In this document: positions 42,093-50,612 of the stretch, in pieces
Position numbering within the stretch: position 1 is the stretch's first letter
How the letters are laid out: every line of letters begins with the position of its first letter
Origin: Streptomyces yangpuensis
Lineage (GTDB): Bacteria > Actinomycetota > Actinomycetes > Streptomycetales > Streptomycetaceae
Direction of reading: 5' to 3'
Assembly (NCBI RefSeq): GCF_001005295.1
Contig: NZ_LBMK01000002.1
Coordinates: forward strand, 1,061,131 to 1,125,130
DNA length: 64,000 nucleotides
Position numbers and translations under genes: made by a program
Notes under the pieces: generated by a model
What the model saw: only the letters and a program-made list of their open reading frames with translations
Told to the model about the DNA's origin: nothing
The model's database searches: none

Positions 42093-43087
42093 ACGGAGGT
42101 CCCCTTTCCGGGGTGTCGGGGTGGGGTGAGGCCGGGCCAGGTGAGGGTGGTGGCGCCCCAGGTCAGGCCGGCGCCGAACGCGGTGAGCAGGACGCGGTGT
42201 CCGGGGCGTAAGCGGCCGTCGGCGGTGGCGTGGGCCAGGAGCAGGGGGATTGAAGCGGCGCCGGTGTTTCCGACGTGCTCGATGTTGGTGAGCTGCCGGT
42301 CGCTGGGAATGCCGAGACGTCGGGCGACGAAGGTGGTGATGCGGGCGTTGGCCTGGTGCGGGACCAGGCGGTCGATGTCGTCCAGGTCCCAGCCGGCCGC
42401 GCGGGCGGCCGTGGTGGAGGCGGTGCACATGCGGTCCACCGCGTGGCGGAAGACGTCGGCGCCGTCCAGGTGCAGGGTGCCGGGGTGGTGGGCGTGGATC
42501 AGGTCGGCTCCGGTGCCGTCGCTGCCCAGGGCCATTGGGCCGAGCGCTCCGTGTTCGTCGGGGTGGCCGCGGCGTAGGAGCACGGCTGCGGCGGCGTCGC
42601 CGAAGAGGGGGACCGTCGTCCGGTCGTCGGGGTCGGGAAGGCTGGCGAGCCGGTCCGCGCCGATGACCATGACCGTCTCGGCGGTGGCGGCCGCGAGGTG
42701 TCCGGCGGCGGTCGCGAGCGCGTAGAGGAAGCCGGTGCAGCCGGCGGCGAGGTCGTGGGCGGGGATGCCGGTGAGGCCGAGCCGGGAGGCGACGGCGGGC
42801 GCGGTGGCCGGGCAGCAGCGGTCCGGGGTGGTGGTGGCCACCACCAGCGCGTCCACGGTCACCGGCGCTCCGGTGGCCAGGGCCTGGCGGGCGGCCCCCA
42901 CGGCGAGGTCAGCGGTGGAGGCCTCGGCGCCCGCGATGTGGCGGCAGGCGATGCCGGTCCGCGAGCGGATCCACTCATCCGAGGTGTCGAGTCGGCCGGT
43001 GAGGTCGGCGTTCGTCACGACGTGCGGGGGCAGGGATGCGCCGACCCCGCACACGACCGCGGCCCGCCCCGGGGCGGTGGCGGTCAT
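42089..43087 (-). CDS. FabH-like 3-oxoacyl-ACP synthase III
   Basis: 332-residue ketosynthase III. The catalytic triad is complete: Cys117 ([13 protein letters not shown]), His244 (VPHQANAR) and Asn274 (HVGNTGAAS). The wall motif [10 protein letters not shown] is present near residue 37. It would condense an acyl-CoA starter with malonyl-ACP, or transfer or esterify an acyl group as some pathway KASIII proteins do. No malonyltransferase, ketoreductase or chain-extending ketosynthase is in the operon, so only one condensation is implied. It overlaps the aldolase stop and the ACP start by 4 bp each. Confidence 0.92.
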   Translation of the reverse strand: MTATAPGRAAVVCGVGASLPPHVVTNADLTGRLDTSDEWIRSRTGIACRHIAGAEASTADLAVGAARQALATGAPVTVDALVVATTTPDRCCPATAPAVASRLGLTGIPAHDLAAGCTGFLYALATAAGHLAAATAETVMVIGADRLASLPDPDDRTTVPLFGDAAAAVLLRRGHPDEHGALGPMALGSDGTGADLIHAHHPGTLHLDGADVFRHAVDRMCTASTTAARAAGWDLDDIDRLVPHQANARITTFVARRLGIPSDRQLTNIEHVGNTGAASIPLLLAHATADGRLRPGHRVLLTAFGAGLTWGATTLTWPGLTPPRHPGKGTSV

Positions 43088-44109
43088 CGGGCGGCCGCCT
43101 TGAGCTGACGGGTGACGTCGCCGATCAGGTCCTCCTGCCCGGCCACCACCTGGCGCTCGCCGAGTGCGAGGAACAGGTCGACGGGATCCACGCCCGCGCG
43201 GAGCGCGGCCTGGAGCACCGGCTTCTTGAAGCCGGAGAACACCCCGGCCACCCCGCTGGCCACGCTGATGGAGTCGATGCGCGGCGGGGCCTCCATCAGC
43301 CGCTCCTGGGCAAGGTCGGCCGCCGCCAGAATTGCCCGCAGCCCGATCCCGGTGTCGAAGCCCCGTCGTTCGAGGACGGCCACGAGGACTTCGAGCTGGG
43401 TGTTGCCCGCCCCGGCGCCGAAGCCGCGGGCGGTGGCGTCGATGATGGTCGCCCCGGCCTCTGCGGCGGCGAGCGAGTTCGCTACCGCCAGGCCCAGGTT
43501 GTTGTGGCCGTGGAAGATCACCGGTACGTCCACTGCTTCGGTGATGGCGTGGATGCGTTCGATGACGTCGGCAGGGAGGTAGTGGCCGGCGGAGTCCATG
43601 ATGCCGACCGCCTGCGCGCCGAACTTCACCAGCAGGGCGCACTGTTCGGCGAGCCGGTCGGGGCGGGCCATGTGGCTCATGAGCAGGACGCCTTGGGCTT
43701 CGGCGCCGAGATCGCGTACGACGCCGAGGTGGCGCTCGGTGACGTCGGCTTCTGTGCAGTGCGCGGCGATGCGGACCACGTCCGCGCCGCGGTCGACGGC
43801 GGCGCGCAGGTCGTCGGCGGTGCCCCAGCCGGGCGCCATGAAGACGCCCATCTTCGATGTGGTGAGCGCCTCGCGGACGGTGGTGAGCATGACGGGGTCG
43901 GGGAGCTTGGCCCGGCCGATCTGGAGGCTGGAGGCGCCCAGGCCGTTGCCGTGGCCGACCTCCACCACCGGCACGCCGGCGGCGTTCGCGGCGGTGGCGT
44001 AGGCGCGGAGTTGGTCGGCGTCGAGCCGGTGGGCGACCGCGTGGTGGCCGTCGCGCAGCGTCGGGTCATGGAGGAGGATCCGGGGCCGCTGGATGGTGTT
44101 GGTGTCCAT
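43084..44109 (-). CDS. 4-hydroxy-2-oxovalerate aldolase (DmpG/BphI/MhpE type)
   Basis: 341-residue class II aldolase that reversibly splits 4-hydroxy-2-oxopentanoate into pyruvate and acetaldehyde. It carries the metal/catalytic motif [13 protein letters not shown] (Arg19, Asp20) and metal ligands His200 and His202 in FHGHNN, positions equivalent to characterised enzymes, plus the [12 protein letters not shown] phosphate-like loop and the C-terminal dehydrogenase-contact domain. It normally forms a channelled complex with acetaldehyde dehydrogenase, encoded 17 bp upstream. Confidence 0.94.
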   Translation of the reverse strand: MDTNTIQRPRILLHDPTLRDGHHAVAHRLDADQLRAYATAANAAGVPVVEVGHGNGLGASSLQIGRAKLPDPVMLTTVREALTTSKMGVFMAPGWGTADDLRAAVDRGADVVRIAAHCTEADVTERHLGVVRDLGAEAQGVLLMSHMARPDRLAEQCALLVKFGAQAVGIMDSAGHYLPADVIERIHAITEAVDVPVIFHGHNNLGLAVANSLAAAEAGATIIDATARGFGAGAGNTQLEVLVAVLERRGFDTGIGLRAILAAADLAQERLMEAPPRIDSISVASGVAGVFSGFKKPVLQAALRAGVDPVDLFLALGERQVVAGQEDLIGDVTRQLKAAAR

Positions 44110-44126
44110 GTGAGGGTTCTCCGATG

Positions 44127-44993
44127 TCAGCGCGCGGCCGCGTACTGCTCGGCGAGCAGGACGGCGGCGCCGTTGATGATGTCGACGCTTCCGGCGTGGC
44201 GGGGCAGTCGGCCACCGGTAGCGGTGACCTCCACCGCGAGGGCGATCCGGCCCGCGTCTACGACGAGGGAGGTCACCTTGAAACCGGGCGCGTACGCGCG
44301 TACGGCGTCGGCTGCCGCCGCGATGGTGGTGCGGACCGGTGCCGGGCGGATGCCGTCGGCCAAGAGGGTCATGGCCACCCGGAACGGCGGCTCCGGCCGG
44401 GCGGGCGAGAGGTTGACCATCACCTTCGCGTCCCGGGTGCCGGTGAATGTGCGGATCGCGGCTGAGGTGGTGGCGATGTACTGGTCCAGGTTGAGCCGGG
44501 TGGCCCGGCCGGCGCTCGCGCTCGCTCCGGTGGAGACCAACTCGATGTAGGAGGGGGCGCAGCGCTGCGAGATCGCGTGCAATAGCGGGATGGCGGCCTG
44601 GCCCCCGCAGCTGACCAGGTTCAGGTGCTGATGGGCGGGCGCCTGGGCGCCGTTGACGGTCGGCACGATCACCTTTCCCACCCCGGTGGGAGTCAGGTCG
44701 ATCAGGGCCGTGCCGGTGCCTCGCAGGGCGGCCCAGTGCTCGGCGTGGCTGTCGGCGTTCGTGGCGTCGAAGACCACATCGAGCGGACCGGCCGCCAGCA
44801 CGGCGGCGATTCCGTCGGGACTGGTCGCGTATCCCATGTCGGCGGCCCGGTGCAGGCCCAGACTGTCCCGACTGCGGCCCGCCACCAGGGCGAGTTCCAG
44901 CTCCGCCGACCGGCTGGCCTTCTCGGCGAGGTCGAGACCGATCAGGCCTGCGCCGAGCACCGCGACACGCAGGCGTCGTTCATCAGCAGCCAT
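44127..44993 (-). CDS. Acetaldehyde dehydrogenase (acylating), DmpF/BphJ type
   Basis: 288-residue enzyme interconverting acetaldehyde, NAD+ and CoA with acetyl-CoA. The Rossmann motif is [17 protein letters not shown], and the catalytic Cys129 lies in [17 protein letters not shown]. Length is slightly short of the usual 305-315. ATG 44993 is favoured by GAAGGAG seven bases upstream. Together with the aldolase it would run acetyl-CoA to acetaldehyde to 4-hydroxy-2-oxovalerate, or the reverse. Confidence 0.93.
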   Translation of the reverse strand: MAADERRLRVAVLGAGLIGLDLAEKASRSAELELALVAGRSRDSLGLHRAADMGYATSPDGIAAVLAAGPLDVVFDATNADSHAEHWAALRGTGTALIDLTPTGVGKVIVPTVNGAQAPAHQHLNLVSCGGQAAIPLLHAISQRCAPSYIELVSTGASASAGRATRLNLDQYIATTSAAIRTFTGTRDAKVMVNLSPARPEPPFRVAMTLLADGIRPAPVRTTIAAAADAVRAYAPGFKVTSLVVDAGRIALAVEVTATGGRLPRHAGSVDIINGAAVLLAEQYAAAR

Positions 44994-45067
44994 CGGCCGC
45001 TCCTTCGTCAAAGAGGGGGAGGGATACATCCGCTGCCGACCGGACCGAGCCGGGGCGGGTGCCGGGG

Positions 45068-45859
45068 CTACAGCACGTGGAGCTCGACCGGCGGCAGGTG
45101 CGGGGAGCGGGCGCGCACGGTGGTGCCCGCTTCCAGCGGGAGGCTGGCGTGCACAGCCCCGGCCAGGACCAGCTGCCCGGCCCGCAGGCGGTCTCCGGAG
45201 CGGTGAAGCCGCTGCGCAAGCCAGACCAGTGGGCGGAAAGGGTCGTCGAGCACCGCCCGCCCCTCCCCCGTGGCCACCGCCATGCCGTTGACGCTGACCA
45301 CCACCGGCTCCGCAGCCGGGTCCACATCGGTGCTCAGCGCGACCATGGGGCCGGTGACGACCCGCGAGCAGCTGGCGTTGTCGGCGATGCTGTCCGCGAG
45401 CGCGAGCCGCCAGTTGGTGAAGCGGGTGTCGATCACCTCCAGGGCGAGGAGCACCTCCTTGACCGCCGCGCGGGCGGCCGCGGTGTCCACGTCCGGGCCC
45501 GCCAGGTCGCAGCCGAGCACGAACGCGATCTCCGCCTCCACACGCGGCTGCAACAGCTCCCTGCGGTGCAGTCGGCTGCCGCTGGGCAGCACCATGTCGT
45601 CCAGGAGGACACCGGAATCCGGCTCGCTGACGCCCATCTGCTGCTGCATGGCCTTCGAGGTCAGACCGGCCTTGTGACCGACGACGCGGGCGCCGCTCGC
45701 GATCCTCCGCGCCACCGCCGCGGCCTGCACGCGGTAGGCGTCCTCCAGGGACAGGCCCGGCGACCGCACGGTCAGCGCGGTCAGCGGGGCCCGCTGGCGT
45801 TCCGCTGCCAGAAGGGCATCCGCCGTATCGGCGATCCACTGATCTTCCCGCTCATCCAT
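45068..45859 (-). CDS. 2-oxopent-4-enoate (2-hydroxypentadienoate) hydratase, DmpE/MhpD type
   Basis: 263-residue member of the 2-keto-4-pentenoate hydratase/decarboxylase family, first gene of the island operon. Characteristic blocks are VVGHKAGLTSKAMQQQMGV, QPRVEAEIAFVLG (metal-binding Glu pair), ALEVIDTRF and NGMAVATGEGRAVLDDPFRPLVWLA. It adds water to 2-hydroxypenta-2,4-dienoate to give 4-hydroxy-2-oxovalerate, or dehydrates in reverse. Hydratase versus decarboxylase cannot be decided by eye, but the adjoining aldolase and dehydrogenase favour the hydratase. No ring-cleavage enzyme is encoded nearby. Confidence 0.9.
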   Translation of the reverse strand: MDEREDQWIADTADALLAAERQRAPLTALTVRSPGLSLEDAYRVQAAAVARRIASGARVVGHKAGLTSKAMQQQMGVSEPDSGVLLDDMVLPSGSRLHRRELLQPRVEAEIAFVLGCDLAGPDVDTAAARAAVKEVLLALEVIDTRFTNWRLALADSIADNASCSRVVTGPMVALSTDVDPAAEPVVVSVNGMAVATGEGRAVLDDPFRPLVWLAQRLHRSGDRLRAGQLVLAGAVHASLPLEAGTTVRARSPHLPPVELHVL

Positions 45860-46021
45860 AGAGATTCCTCCCAGGGCATGCGGAACCGGGGCCTCGGTTC
45901 GCAGAAGTTGGCACCGGAGCAGATCCGGGCCGATGGCTGACGCCGACCGGCCGGGCTCGGGCCTGATGAAGAGTCAACCGCGAGGCCTGTCCCAGCGGTA
46001 CGGTGGCGGGCAGGCCAAGCG

Positions 46022-46037
46022 GTATATCGGGTATATC
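46022..46037 (+). promoter_or_regulatory. Tandem GTATATC repeat before the regulator gene
   Basis: GTATATC occurs at 46022-46028 and 46031-46037 (period 9), 14-29 bp upstream of the regulator start, in the divergent promoter region of the island operon. It is A/T-rich against a GC-rich background: a likely -10 region, an operator, or both. Confidence 0.5.
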
Positions 46038-46050
46038 CGGGCAGGTGCTC

Positions 46051-47425
46051 ATGACCACGCGCACGCCGAACGTCCAGCTCAGCGGCCTTGTCGCCGAATC
46101 GGGCCTCACTTATGAGGCCCTTGGCAAGGTGGTCTGCGCCGTCGCTGCCGAATGCGGCACGCGCTTACGCACGAACAAGTCCAACGTGGAGCACTGGCTC
46201 TCCGGCTCCGTACCCCGCGGGGACACCCCCCCGCTACCTCGCCGTCGTGCTCTCCCGACGCCTGGGCCGGCTCCTGACCCCTGCCGACCTCGGATTCCCT
46301 TCCGCGTCCGGGGCCGAAAGTGACACCATCGGACTGTCCCTCGGGAACGACCCGCTGGACACGCTGCTGCCGATGTGGAGGTACGAGTTGGACCGCCGCC
46401 GCTTCCTGACGGCCTCCGCCTACTCCGTGGCCGCCGCCGCCCTACCCCTCACACACGTCCACGACATCGCCGCCCGCACCGCCGCCGCCCGCACCGGCCA
46501 CACCGTCGGGATGGCCGAAGTCTCTGCCGTCCGCGACATGATCAACGCGTTCTCCGAGATGGACGAACGCCACGGCGGGCAGCACGGCCGCAGCGCCCTG
46601 GTCACCTACCTCCGCGACGACGTCGCCCCGCTGTGCCGGGCCCGCTTCCGCACCGACGACGTACGCCAGCAGATGCTGTCCGCCGCCAGCCGCGGCGTGC
46701 ACCTGCTGGGCTGGAAGAGCTACGACGCCGGCCAGCAGGGACTGGCTCAGCGCTACTACCTCCAGTCGTACGCCCTGGCCGCCGAGTCCGGCCTGCGCGG
46801 ACACGACGGGTTCGTGATGCGCACCATGGCCATGCAAAGCCTCAAGCTCCACCGCCCCGAGCACTGCCTGGGTCTGGCCGAGACCGGCCTCAACCGCGCC
46901 AAGGGGCACATCGACGCCCAGACCGAAGCCCTCTTCCGCGTCGTCCACGCCCACACCCTGGCCAAGAGCGGCAAACACCGCGCAGCCCTGGCCGAAGCCG
47001 ACCACGCACGCGCCCTGCTGACCGCAGCCCCGGGCGACGATGTGCCGTTCTGGGCCCTGGCCTGGGGTCCGCCGGCCGCTTCGGTGTACTCGCGTACGGC
47101 CAAGGTCCACGAAACCCTGGGCGACCACCAGACGGCCGCAGAGCAGTACGCGCTGGCCGCCACCGCCCGCCCGGCTAACACCTACGCACGGATCGTTGCC
47201 CTGGACCTGGTCGCCGGCGCCGAGATGCACCTCAAGCGCGGCAGCATCGAGCAGGCATGCGCCACCTGGCACCATGCGATCGATCACATGGACGGCGTCC
47301 GCTCCGTCCGCACCCGAAAGGCCGTCTCCCGCATGCGCAGCGACCTCGCCCGCTTCCGGGCTCGCGGCCTGCGCTGCGTAGCCGAGCTCGACGAACGCGG
47401 CCGCGAATTCCTCACCGGCGCCTGA
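46051..47425 (+). CDS. TPR-type transcriptional regulator, frameshifted at a C7 run
   Basis: The protein reads in two frames. From ATG 46051 the first frame gives a typical Streptomyces helix-turn-helix start (VAESGLTYEALGKVVCAVAA...NKSNVEHWLSGSVPRGDTP). It then fails, while the +1-shifted frame continues as RYLAVVLSRRLGRLLTPADLGF and about 390 residues of TPR-like helices to 47425. The switch coincides with seven C at 46226-46232; six C would restore one frame of about 457 codons. A Tat-like RRRFLTASAY block occurs mid-protein, as in relatives. It is divergent from the island operon and probably regulates it. A sequencing error, real mutation or slippage are all possible. Confidence 0.75.
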
Positions 47426-47426
47426 G

Positions 47427-48293
47427 TCAGGTGCCAGGCCCCAGCGTGGCCGCGGCGTACCGGCGGAGGATTGGTTCCAAGTAGTCCGCGTGCGGACGCG
47501 CCAGGTCGGCCAGCTCATGCGGGGAACGCATCAGTTCGATTACATCGAGCTCGGGTTCGCGGCCCGCCGCGCGCTCTGCCGTGACCACTGTGGCGAACCT
47601 CTGTCGCAGCTTTGACTCCGGCAGGGCCGGGGCAAGAAAGGTGAGTCCGACGCTGGAGTTCTCGCCCTGGGTGGCCGCCCAGAGTCTCAGCTCGTCCGGC
47701 TTGGCTTCCACGCCGATCTCCTCGGCCAGCTCCCGCGCTGCCTGCCCTCTCAGCCCGCCCTCATCCAGCATTCCGCCCTCCCGGGGCGGTTCCACCGAGC
47801 CGCCCGGGAGCTGCCACCGACCAGGCGCAGCCGTCGCGGATGACATGCGCGCCACGAGGACCCTGCCATCGTCCGTCGGCTGAACCACGTTCACGAACAA
47901 CGACGGCAATGCCTCACCGCCCGGAACCCGGCGCAGGGCGTAGTGGCGGTAGGTCACCGCAGCCCAGCGCAGGAACAACGTGTCCGGCTCTTCCCACCGG
48001 AGTTCCGCGCACCCCCCCCCCGGCCCGTCGAACAGCGTCGGATTGGCCGCAACCGCCATCTCCCACACCTGGTCCCGCGCCGCTTCGTGCTCTGCGGACA
48101 GCGTGGGTGCTTCGCCTTCGACCAGGCGGAGGCGGTGAACGTCGAAGAGCTCCATGCCTGCAGGCAGCGTCCCGGTCACCGGCCCATCGTAAAGGAGCCC
48201 GTCTGCCAGGTGGTCCCGGAGCGTGTTCCCACGGGAACACGGGCGGGGGTGGATGAGGGTTGATGCGGCCGGATGAGGGAAGATGCGGGCCAA
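47427..48293 (-). CDS. Nudix hydrolase family protein
   Basis: 288-residue protein with a Nudix domain in its second half (LPGGSVEPPREGGMLDEGGL, then RELAEEIGV). The REUxEExGU core is exact, while the spacing before it is a residue longer than consensus. The N-terminal half (GPVTGTLPAGMELFDVHRL; TYRHYALRRVPG) matches a Streptomyces group with a sensing-type extension. The substrate (a nucleoside diphosphate derivative) is unknown. The true start is uncertain: the first 25 residues look unlike the rest, and the DNA there contains an 18-bp palindrome. It converges on the regulator with one base between the stops. Confidence 0.78.
   Translation of the reverse strand: MARIFPHPAASTLIHPRPCSRGNTLRDHLADGLLYDGPVTGTLPAGMELFDVHRLRLVEGEAPTLSAEHEAARDQVWEMAVAANPTLFDGPGGGCAELRWEEPDTLFLRWAAVTYRHYALRRVPGGEALPSLFVNVVQPTDDGRVLVARMSSATAAPGRWQLPGGSVEPPREGGMLDEGGLRGQAARELAEEIGVEAKPDELRLWAATQGENSSVGLTFLAPALPESKLRQRFATVVTAERAAGREPELDVIELMRSPHELADLARPHADYLEPILRRYAAATLGPGT
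48223..48240. promoter_or_regulatory. 18-bp palindrome at the 5' end of the Nudix gene
   Basis: GTGTTCCCACGGGAACAC: perfect 8-bp arms with a 2-bp centre. It lies inside the longest Nudix frame, suggesting either that translation starts further downstream or that it is an intragenic operator. Confidence 0.5.
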
Positions 48294-48353
48294 AGCGCCG
48301 GGGCGTTCACGCAGGTGAGGGAGAAACCGCAGGTCAGAACCCTTGTCGAGGGG

Positions 48354-48378
48354 CCACTGTGCGGGGGCTCCGGCCGTC
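48354..48378 (+). repeat. Right copy of 25-bp direct repeat flanking the accessory island
   Basis: Identical to 39,172-39,196. Here the left terminator arm is missing, so this copy is a half-hairpin, followed by CCCCTTTT. Confidence 0.85.
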
Positions 48379-48385
48379 CCCTTTT

Positions 48386-48407
48386 CCCGGGCCGGGTCCG
48401 GCCCGGG
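48386..48407 (+). repeat. GC-rich perfect inverted repeat at the island's right edge
   Basis: CCCGGGCCGG (48386-48395) and CCGGCCCGGG (48398-48407) around GT, just after a TTTT run. It could act as a terminator toward the acyl-CoA dehydrogenase gene or mark the old core boundary. Confidence 0.55.
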
Positions 48408-48556
48408 AGCCGGCCCCCGGTTCAGGCCCCCGCGCCCGGTGATTCCCCCGACTGGTCCGTCCCGGCTTTTCCCGCGGAGCCGGGCGGGGTACGACTCACA
48501 GGTAGCACCGGCCAGTAGGCCGGTACACCGACTCCGGCGGCGAGGTGAGCCCCCTC

Positions 48557-50515
48557 ATGTCCGCAACACAGCCCGTACAGCCCAACGGCACGCAGCCCAA
48601 GGTGACCGAGCGCGAGGCACGACAGGTCGCGGAAGCGGCCCGGGAACAGGACTGGCGCAAACCCAGTTTCGCCAAGGAGCTCTTCCTGGGACGGTTCCGG
48701 CTCGACCTGATCCATCCCCACCCGCTCCCCGCCGACGAGGACGTCCGCCGGGGCGAGGCCTTCCTCGCCCGGCTGCGCGAGTTCTGTGAGACCCGTATCG
48801 ACGGCGCCCTCATCGAGCGCGAGGCGAAGATCCCCGACGAGACCGTGCGCGGCCTCAAGGAGCTCGGCGCCCTCGGCATGAAGATCGACCCCAAGTACGG
48901 TGGCCTCGGCCTCACCCAGGTCTACTACAACAAGGCGCTCGCCCTCGTCGGCTCGGTCAGCCCGGCCATCGGGGCCCTGCTCTCCGCCCACCAGTCGATC
49001 GGCGTGCCCCAGCCGCTCAAGATGTTCGGCACGCAGGCCCAGAAGGACGCCTACCTGCCGCGCTGCGCCACCACCGCCATCAGCGCCTTCCTGCTCACCG
49101 AACCCGACGTGGGCTCCGACCCGGCGCGCCTGGCCACCACCGCGGTCCCGGACGGGGACGACGCCTACGTCCTCGACGGCGTGAAGCTGTGGACCACCAA
49201 CGGGGTCGTCGCGGACCTGCTCGTGGTCATGGCCCGGGTCCCCAAATCGGAGAACCACCGCGGCGGGATCACCGCCTTCGTCGTCGAGGCCGACTCGCCC
49301 GGCATCACCGTCGAGCACCGCAACGCCTTCATGGGCCTGCGCGGCCTGGAGAACGGCGTCACCCGCTTCCACCAAGTACGCGTCCCCGCCGACCAGCGCA
49401 TCGGCGCCGAGGGCGCCGGCCTGAAGATCGCCCTCACCACGCTCAACACCGGGCGGCTCTCCCTGCCCGCCATGTGCGTCGGCGCCGGCAAGTGGTGCCT
49501 GAAGATCGCCCGCGAGTGGTCCGGCGTACGCGAGCAGTGGGGCCGGCCGGTCGCCCAGCACGAGGCGGTCGGCGCCAAGATCTCCTTCATCGCCGCCACC
49601 ACCTTCGCCCTCGAAGCGGTCGTCGACCTCGCCTCCCAGATGGCCGACGAGGACCGCAACGACATCCGCATCGAAGCCGCCCTCGCCAAGCTCTACGGCT
49701 CCGAGATGGCCTGTCTGATGGCCGACGAACTGGTCCAGATCCGCGGCGGGCGCGGCTTCGAGACCGCCGAGTCCCTGGCCGCCCGCGGCGAGCGCGCCGT
49801 CCCCGCCGAGCAGATGCTGCGCGACCTGCGCATCAACCGGATCTTCGAGGGCTCGACGGAGATCATGCACCTGCTGATCGCCCGTGAGGCCGTCGACGCC
49901 CACCTGTCGGTGGCCGGCGACCTCATCGACCCCGAGAAGGCTCTCGGCGACAAGGCCAGGGCCGGCGCCCGTGCCGCCGGGTTCTACGCCCGCTGGCTGC
50001 CCAGGCTGGCCACCGGCCCCGGCCAGGTCCCCGGCACCTACCGGGCCTTCCACCCAGGCGGCCATCCCGACCTCTCCGCCCACCTGCGCTATGTGGAACG
50101 CAGCGCCCGCAAACTCGCCCGGTCCACCTTCTACGCGATGTCCCGCTGGCAGGGCCGCATGGAGACCAAACAGGGCTTCCTCGGCCGGATCGTCGACATC
50201 GGCGCCGAACTCTTCGCGATGAGCGCGGCCTGCGTCCGCGCCGAGCACCTGCGTGCCTCCGGCGAGCACGGCCGCGAGGCGTACCAGCTCGCCGACGCCT
50301 TCTGCGAGCAGTCCCGGCTGCGCGTCGAGGAGCTGTTCGGCCGGCTCTGGTCCAACACCGACGACCTCGACCGCAAGGTGGTCGCCGGAGTCCTGTCCGG
50401 GACCTACGCCTGGCTGGAGGAGGGCGTCCTCGACCCCTCCGGCGACGGCCCCTGGATCGCGGACGCCGCACCCGGACCCTCGAACCGGAAAAACGTGCAC
50501 CGCCCCATCCGCTGA
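48557..50515 (+). CDS. Acyl-CoA dehydrogenase, long (VLCAD/ACAD9-like) type
   Basis: 652-residue FAD enzyme introducing the alpha-beta double bond in acyl-CoA. The N-terminal three-domain core has the FAD motif FLLTEPDVGSDPA, the substrate loop WTTNGVVADLLVVMARV and RIFEGSTEIMHLLIAREAV near residue 440. A C-terminal helical extension of about 180 residues follows, which distinguishes the long forms. The catalytic base is not certain by eye. ATG 48557 is supported by GAGG eleven bases upstream; GTG 48545 is the alternative. First core gene to the right of the island. Confidence 0.9.
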   Translation: MSATQPVQPNGTQPKVTEREARQVAEAAREQDWRKPSFAKELFLGRFRLDLIHPHPLPADEDVRRGEAFLARLREFCETRIDGALIEREAKIPDETVRGLKELGALGMKIDPKYGGLGLTQVYYNKALALVGSVSPAIGALLSAHQSIGVPQPLKMFGTQAQKDAYLPRCATTAISAFLLTEPDVGSDPARLATTAVPDGDDAYVLDGVKLWTTNGVVADLLVVMARVPKSENHRGGITAFVVEADSPGITVEHRNAFMGLRGLENGVTRFHQVRVPADQRIGAEGAGLKIALTTLNTGRLSLPAMCVGAGKWCLKIAREWSGVREQWGRPVAQHEAVGAKISFIAATTFALEAVVDLASQMADEDRNDIRIEAALAKLYGSEMACLMADELVQIRGGRGFETAESLAARGERAVPAEQMLRDLRINRIFEGSTEIMHLLIAREAVDAHLSVAGDLIDPEKALGDKARAGARAAGFYARWLPRLATGPGQVPGTYRAFHPGGHPDLSAHLRYVERSARKLARSTFYAMSRWQGRMETKQGFLGRIVDIGAELFAMSAACVRAEHLRASGEHGREAYQLADAFCEQSRLRVEELFGRLWSNTDDLDRKVVAGVLSGTYAWLEEGVLDPSGDGPWIADAAPGPSNRKNVHRPIR

Positions 50516-50612
50516 CCTGCGATCATCGCCGCACGTCGGACAGACGTACGAAGATGAGTCACGCGTGCGGATCCGGCACGCGGACGAGCACAGCGCGAGG
50601 CGGACGAGAACG

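Larger units (their letters stand above)
39197..48353. other. Putative accessory genomic island
   Basis: About 9.16 kb between the two copies of a 25-bp repeat. It contains ten genes that are not part of the surrounding core metabolic order: an eight-gene enzyme operon, a divergent regulator and a Nudix protein. No integrase, transposase or relaxase gene is present, so it is either a non-autonomous insertion or the product of homologous replacement. Boundaries are defined only by the repeat. Confidence 0.5.

Noticed and set aside
43084..45859. Fragment of an ordinary aromatic meta-cleavage degradation operon
   Set aside because: No extradiol dioxygenase, semialdehyde dehydrogenase, hydrolase or ring hydroxylase is present, and the genes are translationally linked to a ketosynthase and ACP.
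39197..48353. Prophage or integrative conjugative element
   Set aside because: No integrase, excisionase, relaxase, replication or structural phage genes; only metabolic and regulatory genes lie between the repeats.
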